Positions 26,727 to 35,372 of a stretch of 64,000 nucleotides of DNA are shown here, one piece after another. A model generated the notes under the pieces. It was given only the letters and a program-made list of their open reading frames with translations, did not search any database and was not told the DNA's origin. Position 1 is the first letter of the stretch, and every line of letters starts with the position of its first letter. This stretch comes from Marinomonas alcarazii (GTDB lineage: Bacteria; Pseudomonadota; Gammaproteobacteria; Pseudomonadales; Marinomonadaceae): assembly GCF_003208215.1 (NCBI RefSeq), contig NZ_QKLW01000005.1, forward strand, positions 1-64,000, written 5' to 3'. A program made the translations under genes and the position numbers.

Positions 26727-26809
26727 CCTTGTGGTCACAGTATGATAGAGGTCTTTGCATGAGTAACGCGCAAAGGCGAGACGAAAGTCTCTGTCGTACG
26801 ACCACAAGG
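26727..26809 (+). ncRNA. Structured leader (three-helix element) upstream of tmcA
   Basis: An outer 10-bp perfect stem CCTTGTGGTC (26727-26736) / GACCACAAGG (26800-26809) encloses two adjacent hairpins: an 8-bp stem GTCTTTGC/GCAAAGGC (26751-26758 / 26770-26777) with an 11-base loop, and GAGAC-GAAA-GTCTC (26778-26791) with a GNRA tetraloop. ACAG (26737-26740) can also pair with CTGT (26791-26794). The 3' strand of the outer stem contains AAGG of the likely tmcA ribosome binding site. It does not match any riboswitch class I can recall. It could alternatively be a palindromic mobile repeat, or partly coding: an in-frame ATG at 26759 has a GAGG box. Confidence 0.6.
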
Positions 26810-26821
26810 GAATTTATTTTA

Positions 26822-28918
26822 ATGTCTGACAACCATCGTCACTGTTTTATTTTAAAAGGCTCGCCTCGCGAGGTTTTGCCAGACTTTCTTCAGTTGTGCG
26901 AAAATTTTTCTACACCTCTTATTGCTGCTCATGATGTGAGCCAATATGACGAATTACTCATTCCATCTTTAAAAAGAAAGCCATTTAAAACCTGCGCTTT
27001 TAAACAAACTCGACAAGAGCTTGGTAGCTGCTATGACGCTGTCTTAGTCGATCTAACCCAAGGCGTGTCAGCCAGCGCATTAGCTATTTTATCGGGCACT
27101 GTTCGGGGTAATGGCCTGTTCGCTGTCGTCTTACCGCACGCCGATTGGTTAAGTATGGCAGACCAAGAACTCTCTCGTTATTTACCTTGGCCCTACGAAC
27201 CAGAACAAGTGTATTCCAATTTCAAACGTTATCTACTTGATCACTTAAAAAACACTTCCCCTTTCCAAGAGCTAAAAGCCCATCAGGTCGCCCCGCTACC
27301 AGCACTCACCCTTTTGGATGACAATGCGCCACTGACAGATGAACAAGCAAATGCCCAAGCTTGTTTATTTGCCGAGCAAGCACAGTCTTATGTGTTGATT
27401 GCACCCCGTGGACGCGGTAAATCCACGCTATTAGGAGACAGTTTGGCCAAGCTTGTACAAGCTGGCAAACGTGTAGCCATTACCGCACCCAACCAAGATG
27501 CAATTGTGAGTCTTAAAGCACGATTCGAAAGCCATTTTGAGGCAAACACTGTTACGCTTCCTTTTTATGCACCCGACGCCCTAATGGATGACTCAAACCA
27601 ATGGGACTTTCTCTTTGTCGATGAAGCTTCAATGATCCCGTTGCCTTTGCTGATGGCACTAAATCAAAAAGCCAATCATTGTCTATTTAGTACAACAGAT
27701 TATGGTTACGAAGGCTCTGGTAAGGGTTTTGGCATTCGTTTTTGCCAACATTTGGCATCACAAAAAACCACTAAGCCATTGGCGTTACAACCGCTTGTGT
27801 TGAGCCAACCTATTCGATGGGGGGAAAATGACCCACTTGAAAATTGGATCAACAACACACTCTTGCTGGCACCTAAAGAACAAGCAAAGCAAAGCTTTGA
27901 TACCAGAATCACTTTCCCCATCAAAGATGACATCACAAATAAGATGCTGGTAGGCAAAGACTGGATAAAAGAAAACAATTTACTCCATGATACCTTCCAG
28001 TTATTAGTAAGCGCCCACTATCAGACGTCAGCAGATAATTTAAGATGGGTGCTGGATGATCCATCCGTTACCAGCTTCATTTCAATGACAGCAGAGCAAA
28101 TACACAGTGTCGCCATAGTGACAGAAGAAGGGCATTTGCCAGAAGATTTGAGTCTAGCGGTGATGCAAGGAAAACGCCGCCCACGAGGACACTTAGTACC
28201 GCAATCCTTGCTTGCTCACGAAGGATTTGAAAACGCGGGACAGTATGGCTATTGGCGGATCAGCCGTATTGCAACGGAACAATCTCAACAAAATAAGGGC
28301 TTAGCAAGCCAGTTGCTAAGTTACATAGAAAAATCGGCAAATACGCACTGTGATTTTTTATGCTCAAGTTTTGCAGCTACACCTGATGTGCTTTCATTTT
28401 GGCTCAAAAATGATTTTTTACCGGTTCGATTAGGAACAGCTAAAGACCAAGCCAGCGGCAGTTATTCAATCATGATGGTAAAGCCACTAACACAGCTCGC
28501 CACTCAGCAAGCAATAAAATGGCAATCACAACTGCTTGAAGAATTGTTGATGAATCTACTTCTGCAATATGACGATTTATCCGTTGAGTTAATTTTACTT
28601 ATTTTGAAGCAATACTCTTTCTACCAATCTGACATACCGTCTTTCGTGAAACTAACTGCTCAAGACGCCCATAATCTTGCGTTATTTGTAGACCATCACC
28701 GTCCCTTTGACAGTATTCGTCCTGCTTTCTTTAAAAAAGCGCTGTCTCTTGCCTTACAAGGCCAATTAATACCTAAAGAGCCAAGCCATCAACTATTACT
28801 AGAAGCAGCATTAGGACGAAACACTGAGCAAACTCGTCGAAATGCGAACCTAACAGGCAAAAAAGCCATGCACCAAAGTTTCAAAAAGCTTCTTTCAACC
28901 GTTCCGCCATCAAAATAG
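26822..28918 (+). CDS. tmcA: tRNA(Met) cytidine acetyltransferase TmcA
   Basis: Makes N4-acetylcytidine at the wobble position of elongator tRNA-Met, using ATP and acetyl-CoA, to prevent misreading of AUA. Domain order matches E. coli TmcA: N-terminal DUF1726-like domain, RecA-like helicase domain with Walker A APRGRGKST (about residue 195) and Walker B FLFVDEASMIP, then a GNAT domain (RISRIATEQSQQNKGLASQLL) and a C-terminal tRNA-binding helical domain. 698 residues from the ATG at 26822, preceded by AAGGG 11 bases upstream. Another in-frame ATG at 26759 would add 21 residues; that stretch folds as a structured leader, so I prefer the shorter form. Confidence 0.92.
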   Translation: MSDNHRHCFILKGSPREVLPDFLQLCENFSTPLIAAHDVSQYDELLIPSLKRKPFKTCAFKQTRQELGSCYDAVLVDLTQGVSASALAILSGTVRGNGLFAVVLPHADWLSMADQELSRYLPWPYEPEQVYSNFKRYLLDHLKNTSPFQELKAHQVAPLPALTLLDDNAPLTDEQANAQACLFAEQAQSYVLIAPRGRGKSTLLGDSLAKLVQAGKRVAITAPNQDAIVSLKARFESHFEANTVTLPFYAPDALMDDSNQWDFLFVDEASMIPLPLLMALNQKANHCLFSTTDYGYEGSGKGFGIRFCQHLASQKTTKPLALQPLVLSQPIRWGENDPLENWINNTLLLAPKEQAKQSFDTRITFPIKDDITNKMLVGKDWIKENNLLHDTFQLLVSAHYQTSADNLRWVLDDPSVTSFISMTAEQIHSVAIVTEEGHLPEDLSLAVMQGKRRPRGHLVPQSLLAHEGFENAGQYGYWRISRIATEQSQQNKGLASQLLSYIEKSANTHCDFLCSSFAATPDVLSFWLKNDFLPVRLGTAKDQASGSYSIMMVKPLTQLATQQAIKWQSQLLEELLMNLLLQYDDLSVELILLILKQYSFYQSDIPSFVKLTAQDAHNLALFVDHHRPFDSIRPAFFKKALSLALQGQLIPKEPSHQLLLEAALGRNTEQTRRNANLTGKKAMHQSFKKLLSTVPPSK

Positions 28919-29050
28919 GCGAAAAACCACCCATTTGCATCTCTTATATGTGTGCAATCCCCCCCGACAAAATAAGTCAAAGCTCTTAATCGAAGACTTG
29001 AAAATAAATTTAATTCTTTAAATTCAATAAGTTAATAAAAATCTAAAGAT

Positions 29051-29067
29051 TTGGCATGGATTGTGTA
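29051..29067 (+). promoter_or_regulatory. Possible sigma54 promoter for dctPQM
   Basis: TTGGCATGGATTGTGTA resembles the -24/-12 consensus: TTGGCA is intact, but the -12 element reads TGTGT instead of TTGC and lacks the usual GC. It lies 117 bases before dctP, and a sigma54-dependent DctD regulator is encoded at 36229. Apart from this, 28919-29183 shows no gene. Confidence 0.35.
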
Positions 29068-29183
29068 AACAGTATGGTTAGCATCACCTGCTTTGCTCTG
29101 TCTGCTTCAAATATGAACTTGGAGAAATATCAGGCTAAAAATCAGGTAAACAATAATAATTCAGTTTTTGGAGTTTTATAAAA

Positions 29184-30176
29184 ATGAAAAAAATCAGCCT
29201 TGCTCTAACCTCATTAGCTCTTGCTCTTTCTGCTGGCACTGCAGTTGCGAATTGTGATCCAGGTGAGCGTGTTGTCAAATTCAGCCACGTTACTGGTGGT
29301 ACTACTCACCCTAAAGTGGTTGCTGCAAATAGCTTCGCGGATCGTGTTAACAAAGAAATGAACGGCAAATTATGTGTTGAAGTTTTCCCTAACTCCACAT
29401 TATTTGGTGATTCTAAAGAACTTGAAGCCCTACTTTTAGGCGACGTTCAGCTACTTGCTCCTTCTCTATCTAAGTTTGGTTCTTATACCGATAAATACGG
29501 TGTATTCGATCTACCTTTCATCTTTAAAGATATGGACCACGCTATCCGTTTTACCAAAACTCCAGAAGGCAAAAAGCTACTTACTGAAATGGATGAGTAC
29601 GCTGGTTTCGTTGGTTTAGGTTACTGGATGTCTGGTATGAAATATTTTTCTGCCAACAAACCTCTTTTAGTGCCTAGCGATGCAAAAGGCATGAAATTCC
29701 GTGTACAAACGTCTGACGTTGCTAAACAAATGATTGCGGCAATGGACGCGTCTCCTCAAGCGATGGCGTTCTCTGAAGTATACGGTGCCTTGCAAACAGG
29801 CGTTGTAGATGGTCAAGAAAACACTTGGTCAAACATCTACACGAAAAAATTCTACGAAGTACAAGACAGCACAACGGAAACTAACCACCAGTTGTTGGCT
29901 TACTTGTTCATGACATCTTCTGAATTCTTGAAGAGCCTTTCTCCTGAAGATCGTGCGCAGTTCACGCAAATTGCTGATGAAGTTACACAAGAAGCAAACT
30001 TGAACGTGAAAGCAGCTGAAGCGGCTAACCGTCAAAACATCTTGGATGCTGGTGGCAAAATCAACGTGCTGACACCTGAACAACGTCAAGAATGGGTTGA
30101 TACAATGAAGCCTGTTTGGAAGCAATTTGAAAGCTACATCGGTAAAGATTTGATTGACGCTGCTGCTGGCGCGTAA
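29184..30176 (+). CDS. dctP: TRAP transporter substrate-binding protein DctP
   Basis: Periplasmic binding protein of a C4-dicarboxylate TRAP transporter (succinate, fumarate, malate). 330 residues with a signal peptide ending TAVANCDPG. Family features: KFSHVTGGTTHPKVVAANSFADRV, FPNSTLFGDSKELEALLLGDVQL, and KGMKFRVQTSDVAKQMI with the conserved carboxylate-binding arginine (about 167), then EVYGALQTGVVDGQENTWSNI. The nearby DctB/DctD system supports C4-dicarboxylates. Followed by a strong hairpin before dctQ. Confidence 0.94.
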   Translation: MKKISLALTSLALALSAGTAVANCDPGERVVKFSHVTGGTTHPKVVAANSFADRVNKEMNGKLCVEVFPNSTLFGDSKELEALLLGDVQLLAPSLSKFGSYTDKYGVFDLPFIFKDMDHAIRFTKTPEGKKLLTEMDEYAGFVGLGYWMSGMKYFSANKPLLVPSDAKGMKFRVQTSDVAKQMIAAMDASPQAMAFSEVYGALQTGVVDGQENTWSNIYTKKFYEVQDSTTETNHQLLAYLFMTSSEFLKSLSPEDRAQFTQIADEVTQEANLNVKAAEAANRQNILDAGGKINVLTPEQRQEWVDTMKPVWKQFESYIGKDLIDAAAGA

Positions 30177-30195
30177 TCCTTTCTTATCCCGCAGT

Positions 30196-30219
30196 GAGCT
30201 GACCTTAACCGGTCAGCTC
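30196..30219 (+). promoter_or_regulatory. Intercistronic stem-loop after dctP
   Basis: GAGCTGACC and GGTCAGCTC form a perfect 9-bp stem with a TTAACC loop, 20 bases after the dctP stop; no U-run follows. It probably stabilises the dctP message or attenuates transcription into dctQM, giving an excess of binding protein over permease. Confidence 0.75.
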
Positions 30220-30343
30220 TTGTGGATTTATCCTGTGCTTTCTTGATCCCTTCCTCTTCACCAGAGATCGGTCCTAGATCCTACAAGATATCCCACCGCT
30301 GCACTTTAACTTGTTCTGGTCCACTTAGTTAAGGAGACCCCCC

Positions 30344-31021
30344 ATGGCACTTTGGCCGCACCTTTATTTACTTATTTTTATTATTATCCTTTGGGCATTA
30401 GAGAAACGCTTCCCAAAAGTCATGGAACGGGCTGAAGAAAACCTGCTAATCATCGTTATCTCTTCCATCATGGCTGTATCATTCGGGCAAGTTGTGGCTC
30501 GTTATGGTTTTAACACAGGCTGGGATGCGGCACTTGAATTCAATACCGTCGCCTTCTCTTGGTTAATTCTATTGGGCATGAGTTACGGTATCAAAACCGG
30601 CCTTCACCTAGGCGTCGATATTGTTTTGAACGCGGTTCCAAAGCCTATAACCAAAGCACTTTCTTTGTTTGGTGCAGCGGCCGCTATGCTTTATGGCCTT
30701 ATCTTACTCGACTCTACGTGGCTCGCGATGCTTGGCGTAGACGTAAGTGGCGGCGCCATCGAGTACTGGTTGAAAATGTTCAAAATTGGCATAGGCTCCG
30801 AAGAGCTTCGTTACCCAGAATTTGTACAAGAAATGTTTGGTTTACGCCCACGCGTTCACCGTTGGATTGTTCTTGTTATCCTGCCAATCAGCTTGGCTCT
30901 CCTTTCTTATCGTTCTTTGCAAGCATTTATCGATATTGCCCGCGGCAAACGAGACATGCTGATCAGTGGCCATGAGGCACAAGATCTTGTCAAAGAAAAC
31001 CAAAACGTCTTGAAAGACTAG
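30344..31021 (+). CDS. dctQ: TRAP transporter small permease DctQ
   Basis: Four-helix small membrane subunit of the TRAP system, 225 residues, with FNTVAFSWLILLGMSYGIKTGLHLGVDI as the family core. The preceding AAGGAG box at eight bases from the ATG is strong. A larger loop between helices 3 and 4 (SGGAIEYWLKMFKIGIGSEELRYPEFVQEMFGL, in part) is typical of the longer C4-dicarboxylate DctQ proteins of gammaproteobacteria. Confidence 0.92.
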   Translation: MALWPHLYLLIFIIILWALEKRFPKVMERAEENLLIIVISSIMAVSFGQVVARYGFNTGWDAALEFNTVAFSWLILLGMSYGIKTGLHLGVDIVLNAVPKPITKALSLFGAAAAMLYGLILLDSTWLAMLGVDVSGGAIEYWLKMFKIGIGSEELRYPEFVQEMFGLRPRVHRWIVLVILPISLALLSYRSLQAFIDIARGKRDMLISGHEAQDLVKENQNVLKD

Positions 31022-31036
31022 CGCAGGAGCATCATT

Positions 31037-32650
31037 GTGGAATCAATCATTCTATTTTCATTGGTAATCGTCCTGCTATTTGTGGGCTTACCCGTTGGTA
31101 TATCTTTGGGCTTATCGTCCATACTGTTTATTACTTTTTTCTCGCACGACTCCTTGTCGTCTGTGGCTATTTCTCTGTTCGGGGCAGGTCAACACTATAC
31201 CTTGCTTGCTATCCCGTTTTTCATCATTGCCTCGTCTTACATGTCGACTGGTGGCGTAGCGAAACGTTTGATTAACTTCGCCATTGCCAGTGTCGGTCAC
31301 TTTCGTGGTGGCTTGGCGATGGCATCGGTATTGGCGTGTATGATGTTTGCAGCTCTGTCTGGATCCTCTCCAGCAACGGTTGTTGCCATCGGTACTATCG
31401 CCATTGCGGGTATGACGCAGGTGGGTTACTCAAAGGAATTCGCGGCAGGCATCATTGCCAACGCTGGTACATTGGGTATTTTGATTCCACCATCCATCGT
31501 GATGGTGGTATATGCCGCATCTGTTGACGTATCGGTTGGCCGTATGTTCTTGGCTGGGGTTATACCTGGTTTGATGGCGGGCGGTATGCTGATGTTGGCG
31601 ATCTATGTGGTTGCTCGTATCAAAAAGCTACCAGCTGAAGAATGGAAAGGCTTTGGCAACTTAATCCGTGGTGGTAAAGAAGCTGGCTGGGGCTTGTTCC
31701 TTGTCGTTATCATCATGGGTGGTATTTATGGTGGTGTATTTACGCCAACAGAAGCCGCGGTTGTTGCTGCTGTTTACTCAATGTTTATCGCCTTGTTTGT
31801 TTATCGCGACATGGGGCCTTTAAAAGGCAAAACATGGACGAACGACAATGACGCACCTCATGCACGTGTTGGCTTCAACGGAACGGTATATGGCGTGTCT
31901 TTCTTCCTTGTTTGGGAAATCATGTCATTCTTCGTGTTCGCTGACAGCGAAACCGTCACTGGTGGCGACCGTGCGATTTGGGGCGCGATCATGTCTGTCG
32001 CTTTGGCTATATTTTATGTCTACAAACGCTCTAGCAAGCTAGAAGAGTCTATTGGCGCTTGTTTGGCTGCCGGCATGCCAATCTGGGGCCGTAACTTGTC
32101 CATGATGCTTCGTGGTTTCTTCCCTTCTTTGTTTGGTGAAGAGTCTCGTAAAGTTATGCTAGAAGGTACAAAAACAACGGTTATGTTGATGTTTATCATC
32201 GCCAACGCTCTGTTGTTTGCTCATACCTTATCTGCAGAGCGTATTCCGCAAATGATCACAGAGTGGATGCTTGGCGTTGGCTTTAACTGGTTCACCTTCC
32301 TGATCGCGGTGAATATCTTGTTGTTGATTGGTGGTCAATTCATGGAACCATCAGGTTTGCTGGTTATCGTGGCTCCTGTGGTATTCCCTATTGCGATGGA
32401 ACTGGGCGTTGATCCAATTCACCTTGGTATCATCATGGTTGTAAACATGGAGATCGGCATGATCACGCCGCCGATTGGTTTGAACCTATTTGTTACCTCT
32501 GGTATTACCGGCATGAGCTTGGCGCGTGTAGTAAAAGCGGCGATGCCATTTGTATTAGTACTGATGGTGTTCTTGGTGATGGTCACTTACATCCCAGCTC
32601 TATCTACTGCATTGCCGTACAGCATTATGGGACCAGAAATCGTTCAATAA
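31037..32650 (+). CDS. dctM: TRAP transporter large permease DctM, with central insert
   Basis: Large membrane subunit carrying the Na+-coupled transport pathway. GTG start with CAGGAG eight bases upstream. Core segments: LLAIPFFIIASSYMSTGG, FAALSGSSPATVVAIGTIA, GTLGILIPPSIVMVVYAA, GVFTPTEAAVVAAVYS, and C-terminal GMITPPIGLNLFVTSGI. At 537 residues it is about 110 longer than the usual 425; the extra part is residues 262-370 between the two halves, with two hydrophobic stretches (283-302 and 313-328). The insert is in frame and looks intact. Ends in a strong terminator. Confidence 0.93.
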   Translation: MESIILFSLVIVLLFVGLPVGISLGLSSILFITFFSHDSLSSVAISLFGAGQHYTLLAIPFFIIASSYMSTGGVAKRLINFAIASVGHFRGGLAMASVLACMMFAALSGSSPATVVAIGTIAIAGMTQVGYSKEFAAGIIANAGTLGILIPPSIVMVVYAASVDVSVGRMFLAGVIPGLMAGGMLMLAIYVVARIKKLPAEEWKGFGNLIRGGKEAGWGLFLVVIIMGGIYGGVFTPTEAAVVAAVYSMFIALFVYRDMGPLKGKTWTNDNDAPHARVGFNGTVYGVSFFLVWEIMSFFVFADSETVTGGDRAIWGAIMSVALAIFYVYKRSSKLEESIGACLAAGMPIWGRNLSMMLRGFFPSLFGEESRKVMLEGTKTTVMLMFIIANALLFAHTLSAERIPQMITEWMLGVGFNWFTFLIAVNILLLIGGQFMEPSGLLVIVAPVVFPIAMELGVDPIHLGIIMVVNMEIGMITPPIGLNLFVTSGITGMSLARVVKAAMPFVLVLMVFLVMVTYIPALSTALPYSIMGPEIVQ

Positions 32651-32703
32651 CCATTTCCACCCAAACCGTACTCAATACAGTACTCAATAAATTTATAAAT
32701 TTT

Positions 32704-32727
32704 GACGCCCTTCGGGGCGTTTTTTTT
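32704..32727 (+). terminator. Rho-independent terminator of dctPQM
   Basis: ACGCCC-TTCG-GGGCGT (32705-32720) with a UUCG tetraloop, followed by eight Ts. Strong canonical terminator 55 bases after dctM. Confidence 0.95.
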
Positions 32728-32837
32728 GTTTATTGTTTACAACTTTACAGCACTTTTTCCTCTTCACTCTATGGTAGTTTTTTGTTCTGATGCGTTAAGG
32801 TACTTTTCATTCATCTGCATCTATAAGGATTTTACTG

Positions 32838-34595
32838 ATGCTAACAACACGTTGGTTAAAAACATTTCGCCTTATCCCCTTACTTGCTTTTAGCTCTTTT
32901 ACTTTTGCTGCAGAGCAAGCCGCGGACGCTGTCGCGCCAGAAGAAGCCAGCGGTGTAGAAAAGAAAACCCTAGCTCACGCTGAGAAGTTTATGGTAGCAA
33001 CTGCCAACCCTGAAGCCACACAAGTGGGCTATGATATTCTCAAAGCGGGCGGTTCCGCGATTGACGCTCTAGTGGCTGTTCAAATGGTTCTTGGCTTGGT
33101 TGAGCCTCAATCATCAGGGTTGGGAGGTGGTGCATTCGCAGTGTATTACGATGCCGCTAATCAGAAGCTAACGACCTTTGACGGCCGAGAAACCGCCCCT
33201 CAAGAAGCCACACCCGAGCTTTTCCAAGATGAAAATGGTAAACCGCTTGCCTTTTACGATGCCGTTGTTGGTGGGCGTTCTGTTGGTACTCCTGGCACAG
33301 TCAAATTAATGGGGGTACTGCATGAACGCTATGGCACTTTGCCATGGGAAGATTTATTAACACCTGCAACAGAGCTTGCCCAAGAGGGCTTTATTGTTTC
33401 ACCGCGCTTAGCAAACGCAGTCAAAGGCAGCGCCGAAAAATTGTCCCGCTACCCAGAAACCAAGGGCTACTTCTTCAACTTAGACGGCACACCTATTGAA
33501 GCGGGAAGCCGCTTACAAAACACACAGTATTATGACACTCTGCGTTATCTTGCCACATACGGGGCGGATGAGTTCTACACTGGGCAAATCGCTAATAAGA
33601 TTGTCACTAAGGTGCGTGGCGCTCTAGACAATCCTGGCGTTCTGTCTGAGCAAGACTTTCTCAGTTATCGCGTCAAAGAGCGCGCTCCGGTGTGCTTACC
33701 TTATAAAGAATACGATATTTGCGGTATGGGACCACCAAGCTCGGGGGCATTAACGGTTGGGCAGATTCTCGGCATTACCGCACAGTTCGATCTTGCGGCT
33801 TTGGGTCCAAACTCACCCGAAGCATGGCAAATTATTGGCGATGCTTCACGCCTTGCTTTTGCCGACCGTGGTCGTTACATGGCAGACACTGATTTTGTGC
33901 CTATGCCCCAAGGCTTATTGGATCCGTCTTATTTAGCCGACCGAGCGAAACTTATCACCAAAGGCAAGGCTTTAGACAGTGTAGATGCTGGTGAGCCTGA
34001 GTGGCGTCATCCGATCAAACAAGCTGACGATATTGCAATTGAACTCCCTTCCACCAGCCATATTTCCATTGTCGATAAAGATGGCAATGCTGTATCTATG
34101 ACCACCACCATTGAAAATGGCTTTGGTTCACATATGATGAGCAATGGTTTTTTGCTTAATAATGAGCTGACTGACTTTTCCTTTAAATCTCACCAAGATG
34201 GCTACCCAATTGCGAACCGCTTAGAACCAGGCAAACGTCCTCGTTCCTCTATGTCGCCAACTATTGTGATGAAAGACAACAAGCCTTATTTAGTCGTAGG
34301 CTCGCCAGGCGGCTCTCGTATTATTGGTTATGTTGCTAAAACGCTTATCGCACACCTTGAATGGGGAATGGATATTCAACAAGCCATCAACCTGCCAAAT
34401 ATGCTAAATCGCTTTGGTACATTTGATCTCGAAAAAGGCACTGAAGCAGCGTCTTACGAAAGTGCGCTCAAGGAAATGGGCTATAAGGTATCGATTCAAG
34501 ACTTAAATTCTGGAATACAAGGTATCGTCATTGAGCCAGATGGTTTACTCGGTGGTGCTGATCCAAGACGTGAAGGTTTAGTGTTAGGAGATTAA
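32838..34595 (+). CDS. ggt: Gamma-glutamyltransferase
   Basis: Periplasmic N-terminal nucleophile hydrolase that cleaves glutathione and other gamma-glutamyl compounds. 585 residues with a signal peptide (cleavage near FTFAAEQ). The precursor self-cleaves before Thr406 in PSTSHISIVDKDGNAVSMTT; glutamate binding is indicated by TFDGRETAPQEA (Arg117) and SSMSPTIVMKD, and GSPGGSRII forms the oxyanion region. An AAGGA box eight bases before the ATG. Its 3' end overlaps the convergent GGDEF gene by 4 bases. Confidence 0.96.
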   Translation: MLTTRWLKTFRLIPLLAFSSFTFAAEQAADAVAPEEASGVEKKTLAHAEKFMVATANPEATQVGYDILKAGGSAIDALVAVQMVLGLVEPQSSGLGGGAFAVYYDAANQKLTTFDGRETAPQEATPELFQDENGKPLAFYDAVVGGRSVGTPGTVKLMGVLHERYGTLPWEDLLTPATELAQEGFIVSPRLANAVKGSAEKLSRYPETKGYFFNLDGTPIEAGSRLQNTQYYDTLRYLATYGADEFYTGQIANKIVTKVRGALDNPGVLSEQDFLSYRVKERAPVCLPYKEYDICGMGPPSSGALTVGQILGITAQFDLAALGPNSPEAWQIIGDASRLAFADRGRYMADTDFVPMPQGLLDPSYLADRAKLITKGKALDSVDAGEPEWRHPIKQADDIAIELPSTSHISIVDKDGNAVSMTTTIENGFGSHMMSNGFLLNNELTDFSFKSHQDGYPIANRLEPGKRPRSSMSPTIVMKDNKPYLVVGSPGGSRIIGYVAKTLIAHLEWGMDIQQAINLPNMLNRFGTFDLEKGTEAASYESALKEMGYKVSIQDLNSGIQGIVIEPDGLLGGADPRREGLVLGD

Positions 34596-35344
34596 TGTCT
34601 ACTCTCAGGTAGATAAACTTGATAGCAATCTCGCCCTGAGTTTTTGGCTTGGTAAAGGGCGAGATCTGCGTATTTAAAAGCGCTTTCAATAACGTTTTTT
34701 GAGTTATTTTTATTAATCGAGATGCCAATACTCACAGAGCAAGATACTTTTTTATCGTCCTGCTCTATTACGCACTCCCGCATGGTTTGGCAAATTTGAG
34801 CGGCAACAACCTCAGCGTCTTGTTGCTTAACATTTGGCAAAAATAAAGCGAACTCTTCACCGCCAAGACGACCAACAAAACTAGGACTTGGTGCCACTTT
34901 TATTAACACGCAGCCCAATGTCTCCAACACTTTATCACCACACAGATGACCGTGTTGATCATTAATACTTTTAAAGAAATCCATATCGAGAATTAAAAAA
35001 GCAAAAAAACGATTTTGATTAAACTCATCAGACAGCCAATCACTGGCTTGCTGATAAAAGTATCGACGATTAGAAGTAAGGGTTAAGCTGTCAGTCCTTG
35101 CCAACAAGGTCATATCTTTTTCTAAAAGATCCAACTTATAAAACATGCTAACCAGATGCCAAGAAAGCAATGGCGCAAGAAAGATCGGGATCAAAGTGGC
35201 ACGGAGAATGTCTTCAAACCAAGTTGTTTCAAAACCCCAAAAGACAGAAATGAGAACGTTTGCAACATTCGCCAAAATCACGGCTAAAAAAGTAATGACA
35301 CCGACAAGTTTGACTCGACCAATGGTCTGGAGCTTTTCTCTCAT
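34592..35344 (-). CDS. Membrane-bound diguanylate cyclase (GGDEF domain)
   Basis: 250 residues: two N-terminal transmembrane helices (about 12-34 and 46-68), a short linker and a GGDEF domain beginning TDSLTLTSNRRYFYQQ. The active-site loop is intact (RLGGEEF), with the metal-binding DMDFFKSIND. No RxxD inhibitory site precedes the loop, so product inhibition by c-di-GMP at that site is unlikely. No clear sensor domain is present. Confidence 0.9.
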   Translation of the reverse strand: MREKLQTIGRVKLVGVITFLAVILANVANVLISVFWGFETTWFEDILRATLIPIFLAPLLSWHLVSMFYKLDLLEKDMTLLARTDSLTLTSNRRYFYQQASDWLSDEFNQNRFFAFLILDMDFFKSINDQHGHLCGDKVLETLGCVLIKVAPSPSFVGRLGGEEFALFLPNVKQQDAEVVAAQICQTMRECVIEQDDKKVSCSVSIGISINKNNSKNVIESAFKYADLALYQAKNSGRDCYQVYLPESRH

Positions 35345-35372
35345 ACTTATTTCCCTCGGGAAAACATCGCTG

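Noticed and set aside
26727..26809. Hammerhead or other self-cleaving ribozyme, or a known riboswitch, in the tmcA leader
   Set aside because: The hammerhead core CUGANGA is missing and no conserved core of c-di-GMP, TPP, SAM, THF, ZTP or guanidine riboswitches can be found.
26759..26821. N-terminal extension of TmcA from the ATG at 26759
   Set aside because: It has an acceptable ribosome binding site, but the stretch folds as nested helices and the encoded residues look low in information; kept as an alternative only.
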